This document shows, in pieces, positions 10,981 to 21,456 of a DNA stretch of 62,000 nucleotides; the first letter of the stretch is position 1, and every line of letters starts with the position of its first letter. Made by a program: the position numbers and the translations under genes. The DNA is from Mesostigma viride. Taxonomy: Eukaryota; Streptophyta; Mesostigmatophyceae; Mesostigmatales; Mesostigmataceae. The notes under the pieces are model-generated. The model had not been told where the DNA came from. It was given only the letters and a program-made list of their open reading frames with translations, and did no database searches. The stretch covers positions 1,237,211 to 1,299,210 of the forward strand of contig RPFO01000106.1 in the NCBI GenBank assembly GCA_009746045.1, given 5' to 3'.

Positions 10981-13953
10981 TGTGCTGGCCAGTTGGTTGA
11001 CAGCAAAAGCAATGTCTGGACGTGTCCACAGCGCGACATACAGCACGGCACCGGTTTTGGACTGATACAGCTGGGTGTCCGGGGCATTTAGCTGCATTCC
11101 CCCCTCGCGTTGGGGACTAACACGGGACACACTGACCGGGGTGCGTACAGGGAAGGAGGGAGAAAGCCCAAAGCGGGCAGCCAGGGCCTCAATATACACA
11201 GTTTGGTGCAAGGAAAGAGACCGGGAAACAGGGTCGACATGGAGAGAAACACCGAGGAAAAAAGAAGGGTCATCGGACTCGGTGATCTGAAACTTGCTGG
11301 CCAAACGATGAGACCACGAGGCCAGCCAGGAAGAGGAAGGACTGCCTGCAATAATGTCGTCGACATGGACAAACACAAACGTACGAGACGTGGGATACAC
11401 GTACAGGCAGGAATCCGTTGGGCTTTGTACAGCACCATCGGAGAGAAGATAGGCACTAAATGTTTTGTGCCAGTTACGTGGTGCCTGCTTGATGCCATAG
11501 AGGCTGCGTTGCAGCTTCCACACCAGCACATCACCAGCGGCATCACGCTGCTCAAAGCCAGCAGGAGGACGCACATAGACGTCCTCAGAAAGTGGGGCGT
11601 ACAAAAACGCAGTGCGAACATCAAGTTGCTTCAGCACATACCCAGACGAGACACCAAAAGCTAGTGCCAAACGAATGGTGGAGGAACGAACAGTAGGGCT
11701 AAAGACCTCAGTGAAATCTATGCCTTCCCGCTGAGCAAAGCCCTTCACAACAAAACGGGCCTTGAAACGGCCATCGCTTTTGACAGCAAACACCCACCGA
11801 GATGGAAGGACCTTGGCAGTGCGAGGAAGAGACTTGGAAGAAACGAGTGAATATACTGCATGCTCGCGAATGCTAGAAAGCTCACTATCCATCGCAGCAC
11901 GCCACTCAGGGCTAGCATGGGCCTCAGCAAAAGAGGAGGGGATGGACGTGGAACCTGAGCTAGTGTGGAGTGAGAAAGTATCAAACAGATCACGCACACT
12001 CATGTAGTCAGGGTAAAAACGAGCCCATTTAGGGGAAACACGATCAAGAGGGGTTGTGGGTAACACCTGAGCGAGGGGATCATGTGCAACGCCGTCGGAC
12101 ACCAGTGCAGCAGTGGCCATAGCGGCAGCCGGTTGCTTGCCGCGGAGGGCCTGCACTAATTTGTGTAGCTGGGACGAAGAAGGAGATTCAGCAGCAGGTG
12201 TGTCTGCCGTCGACACGTGTCCAGGTGGTGTAGAGGTAGAAGCCGACGACGCCTCCAGCGCAGGACTTGGTGCGAAAACAGGTGCAGACTCAGACTCAGC
12301 GGGTTTGGGCTCAGGACTTGGCGCTGGCGCCTCCTCCAGTGGCGAGCCCCCCTCACCACTGGCATCCCCCGACAAAGCCTCCAGTGGCGAGCCCCCCTCA
12401 CCACTGGCATCCCCCAAAGCAGTGCCCCCACTGCTGGCAGCGCCCACAGCAGCGTCCTCACTGCTGGCAGCGGCGCGCCGCGCCATGGCTCTAGTCACAG
12501 GACCAGAGGGCGGTAGGGCCAGAGTAGTATCAGGCCCAGGGACAGAATTCTCAGTGACCGGTGGCAGCAGAAGCTCGGAAGCCTCCTCCCCCTCCACCAG
12601 TGCCGGCAGCAGCTGAGGTGATGGCAGGGCGTCGTTGCGCCAGGCCTCATTGAAGGCCACGTGGCGACGTTGCACCAAAGTGCGAGTGGCGGAGTCCAGG
12701 ATCAGATATGCCGGCGAGTCGGGAGCATAACCGACAAAAATGCCAGGCATGGCCTTGGCCTCCAGCTTGCCACGATGCCCTTCCACACGATGCCAGGCTG
12801 GGCAGCCGAAAATGCGCATGTGCGACAGATCAGCGTGATGACCTGTCAGCAAAAAGTGTGGCGTGGCATCACCAGGATTCGAGGAGCACGGCAGGCGGTT
12901 CAGGATATAAATAGCACACTGGAGTGCCAATGCCCAGTATGCCTTCCCCAGGCCGGCGTGTGTCAACATCGCCAGAGTCATGCCCATTGCCAGGCCCCAG
13001 AGCCGCTCCGCTACGCCGTTCTGCTCAGGGCAGTAAGGCGCGGAGAACTCCTGGTGGACGCGGTGTTCAGCACACACCGCCCGCCAGGCTTGACCGGTGA
13101 AGACCGCGTCGTTGTCGGTGCGCAGCACGACAGAGCCGGCGTAGAAGGGGCGAATATCGCGGACGAGCAGCTCTGCAAACCGCCCCACCGCCTCGTCCTT
13201 GGTCTTGAGCGCAAACCCCCATCGCCACCGAGTGGCATCGTCAGTGATGCCCAAGAAGTAGCGGGCTCCCCCCAGCGACTCGACGCTCATCGGGCCCAGC
13301 AGGTCGCCATGAAGCTTGGCGCGCGGCACAGTGGATCGCCGCTGCCCTGGCGGAAATGGCTGGCGCTTGATGAAGCCAGCCGGGCAGGATGGGCAGCCAG
13401 GAGCAGTTGGACTCCTCGTCGTCAAGTTGGATGCAGGGATGGCGACCAGCTTCTTGATGCGGTCGGCACCAGCATGGCCCAAACGCCAGTGCAGCAGCAG
13501 GTTAACCGGCCGCTCCACCGTCACAGCAGCCATCGCTGGCGCTGCCTTCGCCGCAGGTAACACGTAGATGTTGTTCTGCATGGCGATCTTGTGATGCTTG
13601 TTATCCAGCACCACTGTCTCTTTGTGGAAATCCACCTTGTGACCTGCCTTTGCGAGTTGCGCGACTGAAAGGAGTCGTGCATTCAGGCCAGGTACAAGCA
13701 GCGCTCCTTGCAAGCGCACGCTGTGGCCAGGAAGCTCCACAGCGATGGTGCCCTGGCCGGTAGCGTGCAGCTGTCCGCCGGAGCCAGCGATTGCCCTGCT
13801 GTGGGGGGTCAGAGACACAAAGTCAGAACGGCACGGGGACATGTGGCTGCTCGCAGCCGAGTCCAGCACCCAGGTGAGGTTGTCGCACGTATACTGCGTG
13901 AGAGCAGCAGCCTCCAGCGGCGTCGACGGCGACTCCTCGGCGATGGTGACCAT
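10936..13953 (-). CDS. Copia pol: protease, integrase, reverse transcriptase
   Basis: A 1,005-codon frame. The protease site is WVLDSAASSHM (residue 31 is the catalytic Asp). The integrase has an HHCC zinc-binding segment (HWRLGHAGADRI ... CPSC, about 153-193), then catalytic residues in HGDLLGPM, RTDNDAVFTG and EQNGVAERLWG. A Pro/Ser-rich linker precedes the RT, which has the RWVFAVKSDGRFKARFVVKG entry, LDVRTAFLY and FVHVDDI. The last replaces the usual YVDD with HVDD but keeps both aspartates. Copia order (INT before RT) is clear. The frame begins inside the former gag-pol reading frame, so its first Met is not a real start. Confidence 0.95.
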   Translation of the reverse strand: MVTIAEESPSTPLEAAALTQYTCDNLTWVLDSAASSHMSPCRSDFVSLTPHSRAIAGSGGQLHATGQGTIAVELPGHSVRLQGALLVPGLNARLLSVAQLAKAGHKVDFHKETVVLDNKHHKIAMQNNIYVLPAAKAAPAMAAVTVERPVNLLLHWRLGHAGADRIKKLVAIPASNLTTRSPTAPGCPSCPAGFIKRQPFPPGQRRSTVPRAKLHGDLLGPMSVESLGGARYFLGITDDATRWRWGFALKTKDEAVGRFAELLVRDIRPFYAGSVVLRTDNDAVFTGQAWRAVCAEHRVHQEFSAPYCPEQNGVAERLWGLAMGMTLAMLTHAGLGKAYWALALQCAIYILNRLPCSSNPGDATPHFLLTGHHADLSHMRIFGCPAWHRVEGHRGKLEAKAMPGIFVGYAPDSPAYLILDSATRTLVQRRHVAFNEAWRNDALPSPQLLPALVEGEEASELLLPPVTENSVPGPDTTLALPPSGPVTRAMARRAAASSEDAAVGAASSGGTALGDASGEGGSPLEALSGDASGEGGSPLEEAPAPSPEPKPAESESAPVFAPSPALEASSASTSTPPGHVSTADTPAAESPSSSQLHKLVQALRGKQPAAAMATAALVSDGVAHDPLAQVLPTTPLDRVSPKWARFYPDYMSVRDLFDTFSLHTSSGSTSIPSSFAEAHASPEWRAAMDSELSSIREHAVYSLVSSKSLPRTAKVLPSRWVFAVKSDGRFKARFVVKGFAQREGIDFTEVFSPTVRSSTIRLALAFGVSSGYVLKQLDVRTAFLYAPLSEDVYVRPPAGFEQRDAAGDVLVWKLQRSLYGIKQAPRNWHKTFSAYLLSDGAVQSPTDSCLYVYPTSRTFVFVHVDDIIAGSPSSSWLASWSHRLASKFQITESDDPSFFLGVSLHVDPVSRSLSLHQTVYIEALAARFGLSPSFPVRTPVSVSRVSPQREGGMQLNAPDTQLYQSKTGAVLYVALWTRPDIAFAVNQLASTCRHPRRPTWRLPTA

Positions 13954-13989
13954 GCAGAAGCCAGGCGGCAGTTCAGCCGCCTCCTGAGT

Positions 13990-14851
13990 TGCGTTGGCAG
14001 CGGATCCAGCAGGTGCGTTGCGTCCCTTGTTCTGGTTCCCTCGGTTGCCGCCCTTGCCCCCCTGTGCTGGTTGGGGTACCAGCGTGGGGCCTTCTCAGGA
14101 TGCTCCTTCCAGCAGTCTTTGTCCTTGTGATTTGACAGGCCACAGTGACTGCATTTCTTGGTCCCCCCGTTCCCCTTGCTGTTGGTGTGGTAGGCCTGGC
14201 CAGTGCCAGCACTCTCCTTTTTCACCACAGCACGTCCCCCCTTGAGCAGATCCTCCGCCTCCATGAGTGCCCTCTTCACCACAGGTAGTGGGTCCTCCTC
14301 GTTGAACCGTACAGACACCAGCGCAGGGCGGTACTCGTCTGTCAGTGCTCCCAGTAGAATGGCAGCAAAATCACGGTCCTGGATGACTCCCCCTGCAGCC
14401 TGGTAGTCAGCACGTAGAAGCTCCGCCCTCCTCACAAGCTGTTGCATGGTCTCGTTAGGAAGCTTCTGTAGGCGGTGCAGCTTGCTCCTCAGCTCAAACC
14501 TGTGACTCTTGGTTAGCCTGGTTTGCTCATAGTTCTCCATGAGACACTGCCATGCTTGGCTACCAGTTTTGTTGGCCACAGTGGCCATTAGGCGTGCAGC
14601 TTCACCTGTTAGACAGGTGAGCAAAGCTGCCCACAGGGCCTTATCAGCCCTGTCATTCTCCTCAGTACCCAGCAGGACAGCATCCAAACTGAAAAGACTG
14701 ACAACAGCCAAAAACAATTCTTCCACTCCTCCCACTTGCTGTAATCATCACCAGCTGCACCAACAAATTTCTTGCAGCTCTTGGCAACTGTTGAAACAAG
14801 AGAGGTGTAGTCAGGCTGTCTGGTAGCAGTTTGGGTGTCTTGATCCTCCAT
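13990..14851 (-). pseudogene. Copia gag with zinc knuckle, frame-broken
   Basis: Likely start MEDQDTQTATRQPDYTSL at 14851, just inside the primer-binding site. A frame change near 14725 leads to the main capsid region (GTEENDRADKALWAALL ... PNETMQQLVRRAELL), typical of Copia gag (UBN2-like). It ends in a CCHC knuckle CSHCGLSNHKDKDC near 14125. A second frame change near 14020 joins it to pol through NKGRNAPAGSAAN. Gag and pol were probably one continuous frame originally. Confidence 0.85.
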
Positions 14852-14930
14852 GGTTGATCTGGGTCTGGGTGTTGTCTCTGGGGTAGTCAGATGAATGTCT
14901 CTGCTCCTCAAATGCAGGGTAGGCATCAAA

Positions 14931-14942
14931 CCTCCGATACCA
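14931..14942 (-). promoter_or_regulatory. Copia primer-binding site
   Basis: TGGTATCGGAGG on the minus strand, directly next to the 5' LTR. It is close to the TGGTATCAGAGC site used by many Copia elements that prime from initiator tRNA-Met. Confidence 0.8.
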
Positions 14943-15188
14943 TGTTGAAAGAACTAATGGGTTTGCCTTCTACAATGCTTGTGATTGAAACCCAAATGTG
15001 CCTGTCCTTGCAGGTACAGGCTATGGAGGATGGGAGCAAAGAGACAGAGACTCAGTTTGAGGCAGAATGATAGTGAGGAGTACCTTTGGCAAGGCTCCTC
15101 AGTTGTTTTATTAACTCGAGGAAAAAACACAGGCAGCAAACTGGAATGACCTGATTGGCTGGCTAGGAATGTGCCTAGGAATATTCTC
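14943..15188 (-). repeat. Copia 5' LTR, inner part
   Basis: Matches 9570-9815. It continues at 18402 after the nested TIR element. Confidence 0.9.
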
Positions 15189-15239
15189 CACATCAATCCA
15201 AAAACGCGTTTTTGTTCCCTGGTAATTATTTCAAGATAG

Positions 15240-16130
15240 GCTAATAGTCAGTTTGGCCTCAAATTTGGCACCAAGGTACCTAATCAGATATCTTATGATG
15301 CCATGTGGTCAAAAAATTTTTTGGGAGTCGGCACCATGGTAACATGGTGACATTTGCTAGCAAAAAATACCGTATTTTCAGCACTTTCTGGCATGTATGC
15401 ATATATAATGACATCAAATGAACTCAGTTGGGCCTGGAACTTTGCACATGTTCTAAACACATCCCATGCAGCATGCCCACAAAGTTTCAGGCTGGTTGGA
15501 TGACAAATTGGTGACGAATGCTAGCATAAATACCCAAAAAATGCAGTTTTTCATGGTTTTTTAAGGGTTTTATCACACATATGCATACATAATGACACCA
15601 AATGAACTCAGTTGGGCCTGGAACTTTGCACATGTTCTAAACACATCCCATGCAGCATGCCCACAAAGTTTCAGGCTGGTTGGATGACAAATTGGTGACA
15701 AATGCTAGCATAAATACCCAAAAAATGCAGTTTTTCATGGTTTTTTAAGGGTTTTATCACACATATGCATACATAATGACACCAAATGAACTCAGTTGGG
15801 CCTGGAACTTTGCACATGTTCTAAACACATCCCATGCAGCATGCCCACAAAGTTTCAGGCTGGTTGGATGACAAATTGGTGACAAATGCTAGCATAAATA
15901 CCCCCAAAATGCAGTTTTTCAGTGTTTTCCAAGTATTTCATCATAGGTTTGCACATATATAAGACCCAAGTGGACTCAGTTGGAGCTAGAACTTGGCACA
16001 TGTTCGAAACACATCCCATGCAGCCTGCCCACAAAGCTTCAGGCTGGTTGGATGACAAATTGGTGACAGATGCTAGCATAAATACCACAGAAAAAGCAGC
16101 TTTCTATTGTTCTTACAAGGGTTTCATGGC
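15240..16130. repeat. 184-bp tandem repeat, about four copies
   Basis: The anchor AATGAACTCAGTTGGGCCTG begins at 15417, 15601 and 15785, with a diverged copy at about 15969, giving an exact 184-bp period. Each unit carries a TTTTTCATGG stretch. Noncoding. Confidence 0.9.
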
Positions 16131-16544
16131 AATCATTCCACCTTGGTGTACAGAAGGTTCCAAACAACACATCATTACATTATGCATCATATTTACAATG
16201 CAGGAAGGCATACTTGGGGGCACATGCCTATATAGTACAATGCACACCTCTAGCCAGCTAGCTAGCTATATAGTGGCTAATGCCACACCCGGGGGCACGT
16301 TCTCACGGCCCTGCTGCATCCTTTTCCTTTTCTTCTTCTCTGCATCTGACAGGGGCCTGCCCCCCATCTTCTCATCCACCAGCCTGGTGAGCACCCTGAC
16401 GTTGGTGACTTGCGTCCGCTACCCTACCCCCATGGCACGCTTGGCCTTACGCTTGGTGAAGGTGGAGGGGTGGGTGCGACAGTTGGTCTGGGTTTTCATC
16501 ACCCCCTTCCTCCAGTGCATGCGTGTGCTCCAACGCCTAAGCAG

Positions 16545-17393
<849 letters not shown>

Positions 17394-17431
17394 TTCATAC
17401 ACCCGTTCATTCATGCATGCAGCCGCTCATC

Positions 17432-17465
17432 ATTAACACGCCTCCGTTGGGAAACTCACGGGGTA
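17432..17465 (-). repeat. LINE 3' stem-loop, minus strand, next to (CCCT)n
   Basis: On the minus strand reads GTTTCCCAACGGAGGCGTG and then leads, through ATTCATGC repeats, into the (GGGA)n array. This is the same 3' end as other LINE copies, with a quite different microsatellite behind it. Confidence 0.55.
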
Positions 17466-18401
17466 TGAACTATGAAACGGGCGGTAAGAAAGGAAGAAGG
17501 AGCCGCCTCCCCAACATGCCGCCCGGCAAAGGCAGCGATGGGCCGTCCAGGAGGGAAACACTGCGCTTTGCCTTGTACGCCGGGGTGCGCAGGCGACGTG
17601 CGGGCACTGTCGCGTGTAAATTTGCCTGCCCGCCCCAGTCCTTCTCGGAACGCCTCCCCAGAGCATGCCGTCATGGTAAGAGCTCTTTTCGCCCGTCGCC
17701 GGAAGCTTAAACCACAAGAATACGCCGGTTAATGACCAGAAAATGGGGGGTTGTCGACGTTATAAACCAGTAGCTGTGGTTTTTCCCGCACCCCGAGCAC
17801 ACTCCGGACGGGGCCAGCAAGCCCCGCCCGCAGGATAAACACCGGGCGATGTTGCTGCGCCCAAGCGAAGTCATATAGCTGCAAGAAAAGACGAAAAAGC
17901 GATTAAAAGCACGACATGCAGTGTTGCCCCTGTCAGCGCTCCTATAATTCTCACTTTTTCGCGGAAGGGGCGTAAAAATCGGAAACGCAAAATTAAGGGA
18001 AATCCTACGCTGGGTTTCTTTGAAATGATGTAAGGAACTGGTGGAACGTGTTCGTTTCCACCGTCAAGTAGTTTGGGCAACGAGACCTTACCTTAAAGAT
18101 GCACGGGTCTGGTCGGACGGCGAGCAAAAACTGCGCCAACTGCGTGCTTGTCCTCGTTCACACCCAATACAGCAGCGTTTCGCGAGTTTTTTTGTGAATA
18201 TTATTTTTCCCTATGACAATGCCGTTCGAACAAGCGAAATCCGGTACACAATGGCTTCGTATTCCGTGAGCAATAAATTTTCAGCTACCATAGCCTTGCA
18301 CACCGAATTTCAGTCAACATTGCACGCGCGCACCGAATTTCGTCAACTTTCGCGCGGGAATTACCGGGGAACGGCCCGGCGCTGCGCCGGATTGATGTGT
18401 C

Positions 18402-18908
18402 ATGTAAATTATACTCAGGCCACCAATCAGGTTAGGTCAGTGTACAGGCTACCAATCAGATCTAGACAAGAATAAATCTTATCTTGTAACTGGCAGCTGT
18501 ACAGCCTTATCTTGTAACTGATGTACAGTCTTAACTTGTAACTGCTGCACAGTAATCTAACTATTTAATAAAAGATCTCTCTATGTGTGATCTGATGATG
18601 ATGAAGTAAATCTGGCGTGAACATATCAGCGCCACATCTGACATGCACAGTGTACATGTCAATCAGTCAGCTGTCCTGTCATAGATTCTCATCTGACATG
18701 TCATAGGTCAGCTGACATAGACAGATTTGTCAGCTGCCTATAAGGATCCACTTGGCATAGGTACTAATCCCTGATTACTAAAACTGGCCACAACTTTCTC
18801 ATTTGTAGGCCAAATCCAACGGGATAAAGAACAGTGGCTCCTGTACAAGAGCCTCTATCTATCTAGCCAGGTCAGGTGGGTACAAATACAAGGACCATGT
18901 CCTTGACA
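18402..18908 (-). repeat. Copia 5' LTR, outer part
   Basis: Matches 9817-10313 with small indels (an extra AATT-like step near 18408, extra GGCA near 18492). Ends CCTTGACA on the plus strand, followed by the GTGCA duplication. Confidence 0.9.
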
Positions 18909-19066
18909 GTGCACTTTGTGCATCCAGAGCAGGCCGGTGTAGTTTACACCCTACCCTTGCAGGAAGTAGCCCAGAGTGTATTAAATGCCATATATACCCG
19001 GCCCCTTCACACTCTGGGACATGTGCTACATATTCTCCCAACGGCCGAGTTATTATGTTCCGGCCA
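18909..19066 (+). repeat. LINE 3' UTR end and stem-loop (continues 9569)
   Basis: Resembles 61480-61615: TGTGCATCCAGAGCAGG-like start, CCCTTGCAGGAAGTAGC, and TGTGCTACATATTCTCCCAA. The stem is partly degraded here (ACGGCCGAGTTA). Followed by (ATTCC)n. Confidence 0.65.
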
Positions 19067-19313
19067 ATTCCATTCCATTCCATTCCATTCCATTCCATTC
19101 CATTCCATTCCATTCCATTCCATTCCATTCCATTCCATTCCATTCCATTCCATTCCATTCCATTCCATTCCATTCCATTCCATTCCATTCCATTCCATTC
19201 CATTCCATTCCATTCCATTCCATTCCATTCCATTCCATTCCATTCCATTCCATTCCATTCCATTCCATTCCATTCCATTCCATTCCATTCCATTCCATTC
19301 CATGGAATGGAAT
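19067..19313. repeat. (ATTCC)n microsatellite, left part
   Basis: About 47 ATTCC units, then a switch to the complementary ATGGAATGGAAT just before the YR-type element. The array resumes at 26763, so the element interrupts one original array. Confidence 0.95.
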
Positions 19314-19503
19314 ATACATTTCTTGTTTTTGGTCCATTGGAGTTCCTTCCCACCAAGAGAAACATTTATTTTACATTTTTGTGTGCTAGGCTTTATACGG
19401 ACAGCCTATACCACACCTTCAAACTCAGTGCACATCATTATCAAGTTGGTTATTGTAGCACCATGCTGGGGGCCCAGCATACTCGAACACAAGGTGTTGC
19501 CCC
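19314..19503 (-). repeat. B2 repeat of YR-type copy 2
   Basis: 190 bp, matching B1 at 25191-25380 with a single difference seen (CACCAAGAG versus CACCACGAG). Homologous to the 191-bp B repeats at 51333 and 51841 on the other strand. Confidence 0.9.
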
Positions 19504-19530
19504 TCTTAGCAGCGTGGGTGGGTGGGTGGG

Positions 19531-19645
19531 AGCTGAAAAGAGGCCTCCCTACGTCCCCTACACCACTCTAAGTACTGACTATCATTCACATTGCGCCACG
19601 CAGGCCTGCCGGCTGGCGCAGGTACAAGGTGTACTGACTGCCAAT
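19531..19645 (-). repeat. A2 repeat of YR-type copy 2, first half
   Basis: Matches 26425-26539. It continues at 24968 after the nested Ngaro-like element, ending in the target sequence CCAAT. Confidence 0.9.
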
Positions 19646-19852
19646 TGGTGAGCTATGCTCATTTTATCTATGACTAACCTGCTGAGCGGAGAATGCAACG
19701 CCGTATAGCACCAAAAGAAAAAATAATTTTAGAAAAAATATTTTTTGTGCTGGCACCCGTACCCCAGCCACCCAGGTAGGGGTTGGCTGGAGAGGTGGTT
19801 GCTATAAAGGGTGGGCTTCCATTCTAAGGAAGCAGGTTGTTTTCTTTTGCCT
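19646..19852 (+). repeat. A1 repeat of the Ngaro-like element
   Basis: 207 bp, matching A2 (24539-24745). Starts with the hairpin TGAGC-TAT-GCTCA and ATTTTAT. It holds CTATAAAG near 19802, a plausible TATA-type promoter about 120 bp upstream of the first ORF; the promoter role is inferred. Confidence 0.9.
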
Positions 19853-19920
19853 GAGAACCTCACGTGACCACAAGACAAAAAACAAAACGCAAGATAACAC
19901 ATCAAGCAGTATAACCTACC

Positions 19921-21020
19921 ATGTCCACAGTGACAGCCCCAGACCGGAATTTCCTAGCGAAACTCAAGCAAGCAGCCAAGGAGGGATGCACCCCAAAGGA
20001 GGCCGCCACTGCGGTTCAGAAGATCCTAGGGGAGGGGAACTGGCTAGAGCGGATCCAGAAGCTCACTCCGGGGCGTGCCAAGAACGTCATGGACGTCCTG
20101 GAGGAACGGGGTTTGTCAGCGACTGGGATGGGGAGGAGGCCCTGGCCGATGTGCTAGCAGCGCAACTGGGGGAGGCTATTGCAGAGCCGGACCCACCAGT
20201 GTCAGCAGGTGGGTGGGAACGGGGGGTGTTCCCCCTTCGGCAGGTGGAAGCGGAGGGGCGGGGCATGGTGGAGCGGGCGCTGGGAGGACGATGGCGCTCC
20301 TGGGGCGATCGACCAGGCTGTGGCGGACCTGGACCGAAACCTAGGTCGGCTGCTGGGGACCGAGACGGGCTATGCAACGCCAGCTGGAGGGCTTCCATCC
20401 CGGCCGGGCAACGCCCGCACTGGCGGAGATATTGGCGACCTAATATCGGCTATGTCGAAGCTGCTGGACCAGGCAAAGACTCCAGCAGCTGCAAGCCCAG
20501 CCGCAGCGACGACTGCTGGCAGGCTGGCGCGCACGAAGGGGGTGGCGCTGAGTGGGCATGCAGTGCCGGTGCTGGTGAGCAACATGCTGGAGGCGGTGCT
20601 GCCGGGAATGCTGGACTACGCGGAGAGCGTGGGGGGGAAGTCCATCCGTGCATCGTTAATGCTGACGATGCACGGCAGCTCAGCCAGCGGGGAGAGGCGG
20701 ATGCTGCTCCTGCAGATGGCAGGAATTCTGGACACGATGGTGACAGAATTTGGCTACTGGGCCACGCCACGCTCCGAAGTAATTCTGGAGCTGGCAGCAG
20801 CCGAGTACCTGGCAAAGCTGATCACGGCATGCCAGCTGGTGGATGTGGGGTCGACGGGTGGAAGGGGACGCCGTCGGCAATGCTGCCATTCCAGGAGGGT
20901 GGAGCAATGCTGGCGTCTCCGGCGGTGCGGGCGGCGATGAGCATGGGGAAGCTGCAGCACAAGCTGGAGCAGGGTCCCGGCAAGAAGGGGCAGGGCGGCC
21001 CGTCCAACAACAACAAGTGA
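19921..21020 (+). pseudogene. Gag-like ORF1 of the Ngaro-like element, frame-broken
   Basis: Starts MSTVTAPDRNFLAKLKQAAK at 19921. To keep a sensible protein, the reading must change frame near 20115 (after DVLEERG) and again near 20230-20290, and probably once more near 20860. It ends KLEQGPGKKGQGGP and a stop near 21020. The middle (20290-20860) has an Ala/Leu-rich helical look with no zinc knuckle. Position before the RT and absence of other domains suggest a capsid-like role. The frame changes fall in G-rich runs, so they may be decay or assembly slips. Confidence 0.6.
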
Positions 21021-21216
21021 GGGAGCGGTGCCTTCTTCCACTACCTCTTCCAGCACCCCTGCCACCTCGTGACTGGTGGCAGCAGGTACGCTCAGGCCGT
21101 AGGCGCGATAGGATGAGTCGGGCTTTTAATGCTCGCACACTAGCCTGTCAGACGGTTAGGGCGTTAAACTGGATGGGGGGGGGGGGCGAGACCCGCCTGC
21201 TGTAGATTCAGCCCGT

Positions 21217-21456
21217 GTGCCCGGGCCTCTGCAGCAGGCGGCCCTAGATGGGATCGATGATGCTTGCAGGTCCTTTGTCCGCCGGAACGGTGGTTCCGTA
21301 GCGGCAATGGCAGGATCTGTAGTGGATGGGGGTGAATATGCTGAAGGAGCCCCTTACGAACCGTTAGTGGCCGCACGCTTGGCTTTGCCTGGTCCGGGGG
21401 AAGGTGGCCAAGTGGATGTGCTGAACTTACTACCCCCTCTTGGGGAGCAATTTTGA
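21217..21456 (+). CDS. Short ORF immediately before RT, N-terminal part of pol?
   Basis: 79 codons (GPLQQAALDGIDDACRSFV ... DVLNLLPPLGEQF). Its stop overlaps the beginning of the RT frame by a few bases. No domain is recognised. It probably represents the start of the pol polyprotein, separated by one frame change or translated by re-initiation. The RT frame itself lacks an ATG until MVRTLSPAERI at 21471. Confidence 0.4.
   Translation: MPGPLQQAALDGIDDACRSFVRRNGGSVAAMAGSVVDGGEYAEGAPYEPLVAARLALPGPGEGGQVDVLNLLPPLGEQF

Noticed and set aside
10511-13567. Plus-strand ORFs of 100-300 codons across the Copia region
   Set aside because: Shadows of the minus-strand gag-pol, which carries all diagnostic motifs.
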